Shown: piece by piece, positions 46,140-58,730 of the stretch
Layout: every line of letters begins with the position of its first letter
Numbering within the stretch: the stretch's first letter is position 1
NCBI GenBank assembly: GCA_963573305.1
Contig: OY754328.1
Span: 41,283,822 to 41,347,821, forward strand
Source: Pyrrhosoma nymphula
Taxonomy: Eukaryota > Arthropoda > Insecta > Odonata > Coenagrionidae
Length of the DNA: 64,000 nt
Reading direction: 5' to 3'
Notes under the pieces: generated by a model
Seen by the model: only the letters and a program-made list of their open reading frames with translations
What the model was told of the DNA's origin: nothing
The model's database searches: none
Program-made: the position numbers and the translations under genes

Positions 46140-47060
46140 AATTTTATGGCTTTGATTGGATCACTTTAGTCATCTTCTGGATTTCTTCTGTTTTCTGTCA
46201 GCCCAGTATCTTCATTCGCTCGGATCGTAGCTTTCTTTCTTCATCTGAGATCACTCTTGCTATTCTCTTGCTATTCTCTGTTTGTTGATCTTGGTTTGTA
46301 GTCTGATCTGTTTGTCCTTGAGTTTCACGATAGCATATGTCTTTTCTTTCAACTCTTCTATTGTAATGTGTAATTCACTCATATCTTCCTTAATTTCTGC
46401 TATCCATCTTGCTGTTCCATAATTTTGCTATAATCTTTTTGCATATTCTGTTTTCTGGTGTTCTGATTAGGCGTCCAAAGAATGAGATTCGTTTCTTTCT
46501 CATTGTGCCCATTACAGGTTCTATTTCTCTGTAGACCGATTCATTGGAAGCTAATCTCCAGTGCCCGTTTTCTTGGTATTTTTTATTTATGCAAGTTCTG
46601 ACTATTCTCCTTTCTATCTTGAGTAATTTATCTATTGCGATTGTGTTAGTTGTTTTGAAGATGGTTTCACTTGCATAAGTTATTTCCGGTTGTATAACTG
46701 TTTCATAATGTCTTAATTTTGTGGCTATTGAGAGGCATTTTTTGTTGTGTGTGTTTTGGTGATATATTGTGCTCTAGTCAATTTATGTATTCTATTGTTC
46801 TTCGCTGGTTTCTCATACAGGTTGTATGTTGTGATTTCCCCTAGATATTTAAATCTGTCCACAATTTTTATCTCTTGATCTTATACCTTGATTTTGTTTG
46901 CGAGTGGTGGGTCAGTTAGCATAATTTCTGTTTTCTCAAAAGATATCTTAAGCACAACCTTATAAGCTATATTCTGTAGTGATTTTATTTGTTGCTTAGT
47001 TTCTTGGATATTGTTGGTTAGAAGAGCCAGGTCATCCGCAAATCAAAGACAGTTTAAATT
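46140..47060 (-). pseudogene. LINE RT fragment inside the hAT composite
   Basis: On the minus strand, FADDLAL (47042-47022) is the YxDD-type catalytic box of a non-LTR RT. It is followed by a Lys-rich thumb block (SFEKTEIM), FKYLGEI near 46835 and, further on, a GRLIRTPENRI-type C-terminal block near 46470. Stops and shifts are present. It differs in sequence from LINE L and LINE K. 5' parts are missing. Confidence 0.78.
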
Positions 47061-47084
47061 TATGTTGTCTTTGGATGATGGGTG

Positions 47085-47170
47085 TTTCTGTCAAGTTCTG
47101 GTGGTGCGGCCCCTGAAAAACCTGAAGACAAGCCAATGGTTTATCGGGATTTCAGGGGCATACAGACCAC
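47085..47170. repeat. short imperfect inverted repeat
   Basis: TTCTGGTGGT...CCCCTGAAA and TTTCAGGGG...ACCACCAGAA face each other over about 85 bp. Possibly a tiny TIR remnant. Confidence 0.4.
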
Positions 47171-47645
47171 CAGAATCGTCGGGGAACAAAAAAAAGTGTA
47201 ATGTAACTTGTAATCCACTCGTTTTTTTTCTAAAAGTTTTCTTTCTCGATCTGTATCTCGTACTCAATTTTGGCAGATGCTCTCCAGCGTCTTCTGCTTT
47301 TCGAGGTCGATGCGACCCAATGGCTTATCGATTATTATGGCACTATCGATGTTGAAGCAGTAAGTACCCTCCCCCAGATGTCGATGAGGTTGAGGCATAC
47401 CTTGGTAATGTGGGCACTGATGTTACCATTTTGTTTTCCTATCCCATGCTGTAAATTCATAAAATTTAACTGGGATACCGTCAAGTGTCCTTGTTGAGCG
47501 TTTGTTTTCTATAAAGTAAAGAAGTTCTTGCGCCAAGAAGAGCGAATGTTGGAGATGGAGCTATCGCAATGCAATTATTTTGTGAGACAAATGATAATAC
47601 ACAATGAGCGATTACTTAAAATAAACAGTGCACTTAACGGGTTCT

Positions 47646-47849
47646 CTATTTCTCAGCGTATTTCATACACAAATAACCTCTTCCAGGAAACTTAGCACTT
47701 CTTTTCTGGGTTAACAGACATAATTGTTCATGCGAAAAGCCAGGTGTTTCCGAATGTAACCCTGCAGCCTTCACTGTTTGACTCTGAGACTTATTGATTG
47801 TCATTGCAAATGATACTTTCTTCGGGTTAAACAACATCCTATCAATCAC
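47646..47849 (-). pseudogene. Pif1/Helitron-type helicase C-terminal fragment
   Basis: The minus frame contains FAMTINKSQSQT (near 47812-47777), the late helicase motif usually written AMTINKSQGQT in Pif1-like helicases of Helitrons. It is followed by AGL and PGFSHEQL (usual FSHGQLYVA...SR). Only about 65 residues survive; Rep/HUH and upstream helicase motifs are missing. The usual Gly is Ser, and the SR arginine finger region is altered. Confidence 0.75.
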
Positions 47850-48240
47850 CTACTCACCTATTTTAGGGCTCTTTTTATACCTCGAACCTCTCACATTTTG
47901 CCTCCAGTTAGCCCCCATTGGAGAACCTGCAGCAGTGATACTACTGCTTGAGCAGAGGATTATAGGTAAAATGCATTTCATTATTTGTTAATATTATATA
48001 CAGTGTTAAAATAATAACTTGAAGTAAAAACCACCATCAAATAGATCATCGCTCATTGACCTCTCAGAGAATTTTCGATAACTTTATGAAAAATAATTGT
48101 TCTTTACTAGTAACTGTAACTAGTTACTTTCAAAAATTGTTACTGGTACTTGTAACTGACAATGAGTAGAAATTTAGACGAGTAACTGCAACTGAGCCCG
48201 GTTACTTTTTTTTGGTACTCTACCCATCTCTGGTGATGGC

Positions 48241-49041
48241 TTATAAGAGAGGCGTCTTCCAGATGTGAACGCAGGGCATTATGTTCGGGCCAACATTCTT
48301 GCTTTGAGTGTTCTCACTTGAGTCTCCTCTTTCTTATCAAGAAAGATCAAATTCCGCTCTGCGAATAGACAGTCAGAGATGTCTTCTACCTCCCGCTCAC
48401 ACACCAAATCATTCTCTCGGCAAATATTCCCAGCGTGTCCTCTTCATTAAATAAAGAGGAATTGAATTAACGTGCCATAAGGTGTGCGCGCGCGGCCCTG
48501 GAAAAGGCAGATGAGCCGGGTTCTTCAGGGGGCGCACGTACTTCCAAGGAGGTGCCATTCGGGACTAAATGCCCATCTCAGGTTACCTAACCTTTTGTTC
48601 GAACGTGTGTGGCGCTCTGGAATGGGGCGAAGAGGGGGAAGGTCCTCCCCTCTCCCCCCACGTCCCTCCCCTCCCCCCTCTTCACACCCCTTCTCCCCTC
48701 TTCCACGTCCGTGGCTGTACCCGAGGAGCACTTAATCGCAAAGTCTCGTCGAAGAAATTGCGCTCACGTGCTCGCAGTTTATCTCTCCACATTCGCATCT
48801 AAACCCTCCCCTCATCCCTCCCCAACCCCTCCCTTTTTATTTCCGCTTCTTATCTCGTCCGCCGCACCCCGCAGGCTCCGTTCCCAAAGTCGGTACAAAC
48901 AAAAGACGTGGTGAGGAATCGTCGATTTAACTTACACCTCTCGAATAGTTCGATTGCCGGGCGGAGTTCATTTGTTCGACAGTTATTGTTTAACGATGGA
49001 ATATTACGCCTATTTTATTGGTAGTTGAGGTGGCATTCCCA
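48241..49041. other. unassigned; GC-rich at 48480-48900
   Basis: A C-rich polypyrimidine stretch around 48640-48710 produces several overlapping frames. No gene recognised. Confidence 0.3.
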
Positions 49042-49616
49042 TTAAGGTAGTTTGAGCGAGATAGTTACCTCGTCATAATGGAGACCATATATTCGAATTA
49101 TATAATTGATTTCAGCGTCTGTACAAAGTAAATAATGTAATGTAAATGGTGCAAAAATATAGTTATGTATGACAAAAATTCTCAGTGATTAAATAAATAT
49201 ATCCACATTTAGTCTCTAACCTGACTCATTTTTTCACGCCGTAGCCGTAGGGCTAAAAAGCCTTCAAAACGGCAGGTTTTTTGCGATTCTGTAAAAATTA
49301 CTGCGGTGAGTGAAAGATAATTTTTTATAAATAATTGATAAAACATACAAACTACAAACCGTTAGTTTTTTCACGATATTTTATTGTTAGTGTTATTATA
49401 TTCCTAATTTTTCCAATAATCTCCCTCTGGCGCGATCAGCCGTAATCTATGTCATGTAAAAGAGCTTGTATTTTCAGTCAAATTGCTCGAAAAGTACTTA
49501 GGCAAGGGATTAATATTTTGATATCATTGTTAAAATAGGAGTTTTTTTTATTTAGGTCAATTTCGTCAAATTCTAGGTGAAGTGGTTTTTCGCTCACAGT
49601 CCTTAGGTATAAGTTC
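49042..49616. mobile_element. TTAA MITE family B, copy 4 (575 bp)
   Basis: Begins TTAAGGTAGTTTGAGCGAGA and ends TTTTTCGCTCACAGTCCTTAG, the right TTAA changed to TTAG. Collinear with copy 3 in reverse. Confidence 0.82.
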
Positions 49617-50216
49617 AGAAGGAGTTTGGGCGACTTCTGCCAATCTTTTCCAACCGCAGACACGTAGTACTCAACAATTAGATGCACCATTTGTTTTTCC
49701 TTCAGCTCAGCAAACTTCGTGTGTTCCTCTCCTAGCAACCACAATGAGAGCATACTCTATTTCTCCTTCACCAACCCACATCCCATCATCAGTCTCCACA
49801 TTCTGCGTCTCCCTTAACCGTATGGGAAACGCGTTCGATATAACTTTTCAGGGTTATAAATGGCTTAATCTTCTTTAGCTTGAAATTATTAATATTAAAG
49901 TAGATTTTATTTCAATGGTCGAATATTCAATCCAATAACATGATGAAAGTTAAATTTAAATTTCAACCTGAGGAATCCGTAATCTAGCGATTGCATTCTC
50001 TAGGACTTTTTTCTATGAGCTCCGACGAAGGCGATGCTCAACGAAGGAGTTACACCTCTAATATCTACTTATAAGGGCCTCGTTTTTTTATTTGTTTCCC
50101 GTCCATTTTCTTAAAGTTTTCTTCAGCAATATTTCGTCAGTATCACGTTTTAATAAAAACTATAACACCTTTATTTTGCCACGAGAAAGGTCAATCTGCC
50201 CTGCCGTGACGTAATC
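49617..50216. other. unassigned; orphan minus frame next to the MITE
   Basis: From 49753 down to 49617 a Lys/Glu-rich minus frame (FAELKEKQMVHLIVEYYV) is open and enters the MITE. Not recognised; may be a fragment split by it. Confidence 0.25.
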
Positions 50217-50437
50217 TAAAGGCCGTTTTACACGATGAAAGATTTTTTACGGACGAATGTACGTGAGATTGTACGTTTGTCTCAACGATTTTAGAACAGT
50301 TTCTATTTCCCGTGCAGGCAATGAGACATTCGCAAAAGCGTTCATACAATTTGCCACTTTACACGATACATTTTGCCTCATGCAAGAGTTCACGGAAGAG
50401 TTTGTACAAACAAATGTACCGTGTAAAACGGCCTTTA
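50217..50437. mobile_element. 221-bp TIR MITE (AAAGGCCGTTTTACACG ends)
   Basis: TAAAGGCCGTTTTACACG at the left and CGTGTAAAACGGCCTTTA at the right form a perfect 18-bp inverted repeat. No coding. Confidence 0.8.
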
Positions 50438-53043
50438 GAGAGACAGCCTTTAAAAGTCAATTTCGAACACATTACATTTGTATGACCGATTGGTGTTACT
50501 TAGGGGAGAATATATATCGTTCAGACGTTGAAGAATCCATCCGAATTCATTTCTGGAATACTTCAGCAAACTCCTTCAGGAATAACGAGCTCCTGAAGAG
50601 GATGATGGGGGAGAGAACATTGGATAAGTGCGGAAGGAAGAGAAGGATAAAAATTTAGGGCATGGTGAAAAGATACAATTGATGAGTTATTCATAAATTT
50701 AGTCCTTGGAAAGCAGGTGCAGCCTGCAGGGCATGAGAGGAAGCAGCTGGAGTAAGTTCGAAGGAGGCTGAGAAGGTGGAGGGAGTTTGGAACGAGAGAG
50801 TGCTGAGAGGGAGAGGAGGATATGCTGAAGGTCGTGATGGAGGAGAGGGTGTTGCGTAATCGGGGAATTGGGAGAAAGAGAATAGGGATATTGAATGGGA
50901 TCTACCTCTTACGTAATACTCTGAAAGCCACCTCAAGGGTGTGTGGCAGAGGGGTGGGGGTTAGGAAGCTGGAACACCGAGCTGGATGCATGTTGAGTCT
51001 ATTAATATATTTTGGCGAGAGAAATTGAAAGATTTTTCTGTTGAAAGCATTAATAATATACACTTAATTACTATCGACTTTTCTTCTTATTATGTATGGA
51101 AATTATATTACAGGTTTATATGTATTTTGTATTTATAAATGCTTATGTAATGAACACAATGTTAACACATCAAACAATGTACGTTCTGAAAATATTTGTA
51201 AACATAAACACATGCTTGGAAATAGTAACCAAATATTGAAAAAACTAATATACGGTGTCCCCAACTCAGGTTTTCTTAAGAGGGTACCTAAATTCCACGT
51301 CATATTATTTATATTTGTCACTCCTTAAGTGTGATGCTAAATTTGAGTGGAATAAAACAGTTTTCCTATTTTGATTGAGAAGCAGATGAGTATTCCTCCA
51401 AACGTGCCGCAATTGTTTAACTACCTCTAATAAATACGATAATGATGATGGGAAAAGCACCTCTTTCATTCTCTCTCGGGAGTGATCCATATGTCACCTG
51501 GAGTAATAATGGTGTGCCTCGTCTCTTTGTGTTTCCTCCCACGAGGCGGCGCCACATTGCCCCGACATCGCCTTCTTTCTCCTCATCCACCTCTCTTCTA
51601 CTTCTCTCTATTTATCTCTCTCTCCTCCTCTTCCCTCCCGCCATCTCTCTCTCTCTTTCCTTTGTTTGCAGAAACCGGACCTTCCGGTGTCGATTCCCCG
51701 CTCTGCCCAACCATTCTTCAACTCTCTCTTCCCTCCCAAGGCCTAATGCCCTCTTAACCTCTCATATCCCTGGAGAGACAGACTGGACGCGCTCGCATCG
51801 GAGAGCAGGAAGGACAACTCCCTCTCGCCCCGGCGTGGTGCGACCGACCACCACTCTCACTCCAGAGACCCCCGTCTGTCTGTCCGTCCGTCTGTGGAGA
51901 GGCGGAGTTCGGAGAGAGGTTGGCCTCGACACCCAAGCGGGGGCGCTTACGTCGTTGCTTGTCTTGTGTGTGTGTGTGTGTGTATGCAAGCGCCCGTTGC
52001 TCTTCTTTTCGAAGCGAAGCATCATGATCCGCGCGGGAGAGAAAGGAGTAAAAAAAACAAACGCTTAAACGTGTTCTCCACACCCGTGAACCGCGACACC
52101 CACACCTCCTTCGCATCCTGTCTCCCGTTATCGCTACGGCTACTACCGCTCTCCTATTGAGCGCCCCTCAAGGGTTTACTCTCCAACTTTGTGATTAATG
52201 GCCCCTGCGATTGTTGTAATGAGAGCGGATTGACGACAAAAGTGCTCTGCTCTATCTCTGTCTCTCTTTCGCCGTTTAATGAGCTGACTTCCAACCACGG
52301 GCAAGTTATGAAAGGACGAATGATGATTGTGCATTATCGATTTTTCCTTTAATCATGAACTGTTTTTCTTCATATATATTTCCAAATAGTTAGGTACCAT
52401 ATTTCTGTACATGGTCATGAGCTTTGCTTGAGTACTCTGTTCGAAATAGGCGCCCATGTCTTATCACCGGCTATTTTTATTTAATGCGAAAGCTCATTGA
52501 AAATACATGCCTTACTTAAGATTGAAATAAAATTAAAATTGCCGAACTTGCATCTAATTGGTGTCCCATGGCTGAAGGTACTCGCATAATTGCAATCGCT
52601 TTAGTACCACTCTACTGGCAGAATAAATGTGGTTGATATTCTATCTTGCAACGAAACATTCACGATAATCTTTCCTCTTGTGTGTTAACTTCGCGCCTAA
52701 ATTTGCCATGTTGTACATACTCTACCTCAACATTAGTAAACTGCTAAGCGGTCACTATCAGTATTTGTTGTCACTATACGCGGATTTTGGATATACATAT
52801 TTCGGTTGATCACCACCACCTTCCAACAGCTAGAGGTAAAGGGGGAATGAGTGTTCCTTTAAGAAAGAAAGAATTTAAGAAAGAGAGAAATCATTTCTTC
52901 ATTTACCTCTCGCTGAAGGTGGCGGAGATTCACCGAAATATGTGCAAAATCTGTCTTTTTGCATGTTTCTCCTGTTTAGTTACCCTAGGTGCGAGGTATT
53001 TTATGTGTTCACACTCGTTAAAACTTTCGATATGTATTGTTCC
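50438..53043. other. unassigned; LINE tail scrap, GC-rich segment, TG microsatellite
   Basis: At about 50912-50958, GAAAGCCACCTCAAGGGTGTG matches a LINE L tail. 51440-52160 is GC/CT-rich with a (TG)n tract at 51967-51983 and gives the longest open frame in the window (208 codons), rejected as compositional. Confidence 0.4.
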
Positions 53044-54682
53044 TAAAGCCCTGGTTACACGATACATTAACCCGTACAAGTTAATGCGTGGATGCATGAA
53101 CGAGAGAATGAACGCAAAACTTCACCGTGTAACCACACCAACTTGTGAGAATGCATGTCCAGAAAATGGAACATGTTCTAATTTTGGTTCATGCATTCGC
53201 ACAAGTTGCGTTCGTGTTTGCAGAGACACCTGTGGTATATAACGGGAATAATGTTTTCTGCCTTTACGGATTCATGATCGTTATTTTCTGCTGTTTTTAT
53301 ACTTCTAAATTTCGGTTTGTTTGCGTTTGATTCAGCTATTAATATTTATTTTGATCTCTGCTTCATTAGGACTCCGCTCCAGTCTTTGAAATATTCACTT
53401 CGTCTACATGTGCGTAACGTTTATTGACATCTCGCTATCGTTGGACCTCTCCTAGACCATTGCCCCTTGCTTGCACTCCCCACCTATAAATTCCGTCGTT
53501 ATTAGTAAAATCAAGGTTCAAATGTATTTAGGTGGTTTGAGCGAGATAGTTCCCTGGTCATAGTTAGACCATATTCAAATTTTATTTTTTTATTTCAGCG
53601 TCTGTAAGAAGTATGGAATAAATATTGTAATATTAATAGCGAAAAGATATAGTTATATATTACCAAAATTCTCAGTAATTAAATAAATAAAGCTACATAT
53701 TTCTCTAACTTGACTCATTTTTTCCCGCTGTATGGCAGAAAACCCTTCAAAACAGCAGGTTCTTTTTGCGATTCTGTAAAAATTACTGTGGTGAGTCATA
53801 AATTATTTTTTATAAATAGTTGAGAAAATATGCAATCTACACACCGTTAGTTTATTGACGTAATCTAGGTATTATAAATTCCTATTTTTTTTTTAATATT
53901 CTCCCTCTGGAGCGCACAGCCGTAATCTATCCCATGTAAAACAGCGTATATTTTTAGGGAAATTGCTATAAAAGTAGTTCGGCAAGGGGTTGATATTTTT
54001 ATATCATTGGAAAGATGAAAGTTTTTTCTTTAAAATGAGGCCACATTCATCAAATTCTAGGTGAAGTGATTTTTCGCTCAAACTACCTTAAATAGCGTTC
54101 TTATCGATCCTGTATAAAAACTGTTTTTGTCGTATTTTTTCTCAATAGGTAATACCTCACGTATCATACAGCTAAGATTTAAATAAGATATTGATCCAAT
54201 GAATTCGTTCTACTTCAATTATGTGATCTTCGAGTTATCAAATATACCTCACCATGTCCGCAATAATTACCGTAAAATAATGAGCCAGAAACGTGATTAA
54301 GGGGACTTGGCAAGTCCATTCGAGTATCTTTCATCTGAGGAACTACCACTCAGGAAAGAAAATGTGGAATTTGAAATAATTACCGCTGACAATCGGTTTC
54401 TGAATTTGAACTATTAAGCACGTTTAAGTATTGTCTGCTTTGTAGCAGTCTTTGATTGACTTATATGAACCATTTGGAAATGGTTTGAATGTTGGGCTTA
54501 GTCGAGAGTAAAACAACAATCGCAAATACGTACCCAGAAAATTGTACGAACACATGCGCGGTTTCATGCACCGTGCAACCACTGATTCATCCATTCGTTC
54601 ACGCAAACGTACATACATGAAACCGTTCTCGCAAATGTACATGAACTCGTACGTGTTAATGTATAGTGTAACCAGGCCCTTA
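53044..54682. mobile_element. 1.6-kb TIR element (TAAAGCCCTGGTTACAC ends), holding a MITE
   Basis: Left TAAAGCCCTGGTTACACGAT and right GTGTAACCAGGCCCTTA are inverted repeats, extending with ATACATTAAC(C/A)CGTAC(A/G)AGTT over about 43 bp. Subterminal GCATGAAC/GTTCATGC words recur on both sides. A family B MITE lies inside at 53528. Alternatively, these are two separate related ends. Confidence 0.6.
53528..54091. mobile_element. TTAA MITE family B, copy 5 (564 bp)
   Basis: Begins TTAGGTGGTTTGAGCGAGAT (TTAA with one change) and ends TCGCTCAAACTACCTTAA. Complete; nested in the 53044-54682 element. Confidence 0.85.
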
Positions 54683-56678
54683 GAGTAGGGATTATGAGCT
54701 AACATGCAGTGGTACTCTTGTCTGCTTTTTGGATACATCTTGGACATATTTTCAGTCGGACTACCTTCTGATACAGGCGTCTACTTTTAATGTTATTTCA
54801 AGTGGGGGAATTATCCATCGGTGATTTATTGTAAACGAGTCTACAATTTACCGGTCGATCCAGCTCAACAAGGGCCCGGGCACTTTCTTCGCCCAAGCTC
54901 TTCCATTGATCCCCCTAAAGAGCGCACTTCGTAAATCACGGTGAAAGCCTGCCCAAGGGAAATCTCAAAACGATTCTCTCCATTAATAATATCTGTATAG
55001 GGATCAAAATGGGATATTTTTTTTCGTCGAAAAAGAAACCTTCGCTCCCTTTTGTCGTTTTCTTGCGTAGAACAGGTTGCTTTTCCTCTCGGAGATCATT
55101 TCGTATCTAATAGTGCTGAATAAAGTGATAGAAGCCACTCATTGCTCACATTGGAGTCTTGATCGCCTTAGGTACTCATGAGCAAAGTTTCGTACGTTCA
55201 TAAAGCTAATGTTACGAAGCAGTTTAACCCTTCTTCCAGATTCTTTTTTTTTTATTATCAAAATCTTTATATTCTGCGATCTCAGTGCATAGTCAGCGTA
55301 TTCATCGTGACTGTTGCCATTGACAGTTTACTACCATATGGAGTTACTGCGGCAAATGATTTTGTCCCGATCTGAACGACAATGTTTCTATCTTCCATAT
55401 GTTATAGTGCCATGAATTCTTTTCCGACTTAATGTTGACATTTATCCTAATAGAAATTGCTATACCGACATATCGCAAAGGTGGGGATTATGTTCTGCAA
55501 TCGCTGGAGGAGTGTTGTGTTTGCGAGAATAAATGTGAAACTGAATAAAAAGAAGTAAAAAAAATGAGCCTTTAGTGAAGGAAAGAGCCCTGGATAAGTT
55601 CGACTCTAAAAAAATTTCATTCACCTTAAATTAATCTGTTGCCCATGGCGATTCCCCATGGTACTGATCTTTGAATATAATCACACCCAACTTGTTAGTT
55701 GTGTTGTTTGTGACATACGTCTCTGGGTACCACGATATTCTACGCCATTTAATTTAATTTATACGGTATTAAAAAGTCACAGTTATTATTTACTTAACTT
55801 TTCTGTCAATTTATATCTTACAATTAGATACAAATGTTATGCTAATTGCAGGGTAAATGCACGTAATGTCTGTTTTTGTAGTACTGGGAATTCATAAGAT
55901 TATTAACTTTTATTATTTTGTAGTTACTCCTGTGGTATAGTAAAAGTATACTATTAATAATTATTTCTTTTCTTCTTTCAGGAGATGTAGGTCTATAGAC
56001 TTATATCTCCCGTAAGAAGAATAAAAAAATAATTACATAATAAAAAAGAGATCATGAAGAGGAGTCATCTAAATATTAATAATTTATTCTTACGGAGTCA
56101 TAATGCGAATGTAAAACTGAGTGGTGCTTTTGGCAAGGTTTTACGTGATATTTGCGACCACCTAGTACATGCATGCAATCCCCGTGAGTATGCCATGTCC
56201 ATGGCTTTTTCTTTGTGGTATTCTAAATGGAACTCATCACGCTGACTTGCTAGGAAATTGTGGTGTACCTAACTTGCATCCACGTTTCAATTATCTTATC
56301 CATCGAGTAAATGAACAGCCCGACTGGATCATAATCTGGTGTTTCTTTTCCTTCGATTTACTCTCACTACTTCATTTCTCTCCGGTTTTCTTCGTGTTAT
56401 TTCTATGTTTTCAAGTTTGAAAAAGGTGTAAAACGCCTTTGCCAACCTAATCTTTTGCTTTATGGTATTATTTTCTCACTTGGATGGTGACAGAAGTTAT
56501 TGGCCTTAGTGAAAACCGAGAGAGAATTATTTGTCACGGTTGTGGGCGTTGATGGTCGTCTTATTTATATCTCCTGTACCCTCAATGCGGTCTTTGCTGT
56601 TAACTCCTCAACGGGTTGATTTACTATGACGACTTAATTGCTCTTTCAGCTCCAAAATTCCTTTGTGTTGCACCAATG
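54683..56678. other. unassigned stretch
   Basis: AT-leaning. A near-palindrome TTTCTTCTTTCAGGAGATGT...ATCTCCCG lies near 55975-56015. No gene recognised. Confidence 0.3.
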
Positions 56679-56996
56679 TTTAAGGTAGTTTGAGCGAAAA
56701 ATCACTTCACCTAGAATTGAATGAATTTGGTCTCATTTTAAAGAAAAAACTCTCTTCTTTCCAATGGTATCAAAATATCAATCCCTTGCCGAACTACTTT
56801 TCTAGAAATATGCTTCAAAATATAAGCTGTTTTTCATGGGATAGATTACGGCTGTGCGCTCCATATTGCAACAATTTGTAATTTACAACACCTAGATTTC
56901 GTCAAAAAACTAACGGTGTTTAGTTAGTATGTTTTATCAACAATTTATAACAATTACTCTGTTATTTACCCAAGTAATATTTACAGAATCGCAAAA
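56679..56996. mobile_element. TTAA MITE family B, copy 6 (truncated)
   Basis: Begins TTAAGGTAGTTTGAGCGAAA and follows copy 3 to ATTTACAGAATCGCAAAA, where homology ends. Confidence 0.8.
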
Positions 56997-57099
56997 TACA
57001 TGCATGCGTGCAGGTGGAATGCATGAACAACCTGTGAGGAGACATTTAGCGGGAGGAAAGAAATAGTGTAATGATATCTGAGACGAGAACGGGATATTC

Positions 57100-57600
57100 T
57101 AAACGGAGCAAGTAGATAGAGGGCAAAGATGGAAGAAATGCATAGAAAAGTTGTATGAAGAAGGACCCTCTGAAGGATGGACAGGTGAAGAAAGAGAAGA
57201 GAGCCTGGACGAATACCACCGAGACCCTGGCATCTTCAGGAGCGAATCCAAGAGGCCAGTAAAAGAGTTTGAGAAAAACAAGTTTCTTGGGGCAGACAAC
57301 ATAAACGGAGAAATAATGAGATGCTTGGTGGTTCTGCTAAAGAAATCCTTTGTTGGATAATCAATGACAGATACAGCACTGCAAGGATACCGAAGGATTT
57401 TGAAAGTTTTAATGATTGCAGCACCGAAGAAAATGAGGACTGACAGATTGGAATATCACAGGACTCCCAAGCTTGTAGTCACATGCGTCCAAAACACCCA
57501 AATTATCAGTCTAAGGAAGGAAGAATAAAAAACTGGAAGAAGGCAAAAGACGCTTCTCGGGGTATTTTCCTTCGGGCATGAACTCATTGCTGAAACCTCG
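57100..57600 (+). pseudogene. LINE RT fragment (finger-palm start)
   Basis: On the plus strand, WKKCIEKLYEEGPSEGW leads into an acidic stretch, then KNKFLGADNINGEIM (the K-x-x-K-x-x-G-x-D-x-I-x-x-E block at the front of non-LTR RTs) near 57275-57315. After a frameshift come IPKDF and PKKMRTDRLEYHRT. The layout matches the front of LINE L's RT but the sequence is clearly different, so it is another family or a distant copy. The rest of the RT is absent. Confidence 0.72.
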
Positions 57601-58730
57601 CGTACTGAAGACATGGGAGGAGATACTTCTCTTTAAGAAATATTACCCCATTATGGATACATTTTCTTGTTCCTCGTACCTTGGCAAGTTGGTATTTTCC
57701 TTCTGTTTCTAATTAAATCTGTTTCTCCATTTTTCAATCATCCTCCAGTGAAGTGGCCCATGGCTATTTTTCCTATTCTTTATTCGTACTTTCGGACAAC
57801 ATTATCTTTGGATTTCTATGTTCTGCTAGTGCTTCTGCTCCTTGAATTGATATTATATTCTTTACAATAATCAATTATACGAAATAAATGCTAGTAAAAG
57901 GATGGAATTAGTATAAAAGTTTCCCTCTAAAACTGACGCTCAAAACAAAAATAAAATAAGTTAGTTAACTATACTATACAAATAATTGAGGGATGTAGAT
58001 GTTACCATAACGCATAGGTGTTTGTAAAAGTGTAGTTCATGATCGTGTTGTCCAAGTTCTCCAGATTTTAAATTCAAGAGGTCACATGATTTATTCCTGA
58101 CTAGGCGGCAAATGAAAATTACGAAAGCAAGCAGTAAAATATTATAATTCGGTTGAAAAAATCTGGAAGTGACAATGAATTTGAAAATAGAAATGTAACC
58201 AGCTTCAGATCCTAATTCAGGCACTTAAGAGAGCTATTCTGTTCTTATCGCTTATTTGGGGGTCAAGAGACTTCGAGAAAAAAACTATCCGTCATGAAAA
58301 CCTTAATAGCTTGGAAAGGCACTTCGTACGCATTCACTGCAAATTGTATTCTTAGAAGGCATTCTCTTTCAGTCATTAATAGTTAGATACCACCATATTT
58401 ACTGTAATTTGTATCTAAGTATATTTTCTGGGAGCAGAACAGTCGATTTGGTTGGGCTCAATCATGGGCCAGGCAATGAATTTTATAGCAAAAAGGATAA
58501 ATAAATTCAAGTTGAAAATTATATCGACTTAGGTGTAGATCATTCGAAGTGAGAAATTGGCGAAAAATGAGAAACTGCTATATTTTTATTCATAGCATAT
58601 CCCCATATTAACTGTGATTTTAATCTTTCACCATGGGTTACACCCTAGAATTATGATGCTTTTGTTTCAGTCGGATTCATAAGTTTTCATGAGGAGAGTT
58701 GAGATATTAAAACACTACTTCAGTATCTCT
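57601..58730. other. unassigned stretch
   Basis: Nothing recognised; short frames only. Confidence 0.3.

Larger units (their letters stand above)
46008..48232. mobile_element. 2.2-kb hAT-bounded composite
   Basis: Starts CAGAGATGGTGGAGTAACT and ends TACCCATCTCTG, with a perfect 8-bp duplication GTGATGGC (46000-46007 and 48233-48240). The ~120-bp ends consist of GTAACT/AGTTAC repeats. Between them lie a LINE RT relic and a helicase relic, with no hAT transposase. Either these inserted into a hAT element or were carried within it. Confidence 0.82.

Noticed and set aside
50257..50658. 133-codon plus frame
   Set aside because: Begins inside the 221-bp TIR element and has no recognisable domain; chance frame.
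51442..52068. Longest open frame in the window (208 codons)
   Set aside because: Ser/Leu/Pro/Thr-rich and driven by CT-rich and TG-repeat composition, with overlapping frames on both strands and no family motif.
52787..53242. 151-codon plus frame with a Cys-rich end
   Set aside because: The Cys-rich part is sequence of the TIR element starting at 53044; no signal peptide or known cysteine framework.
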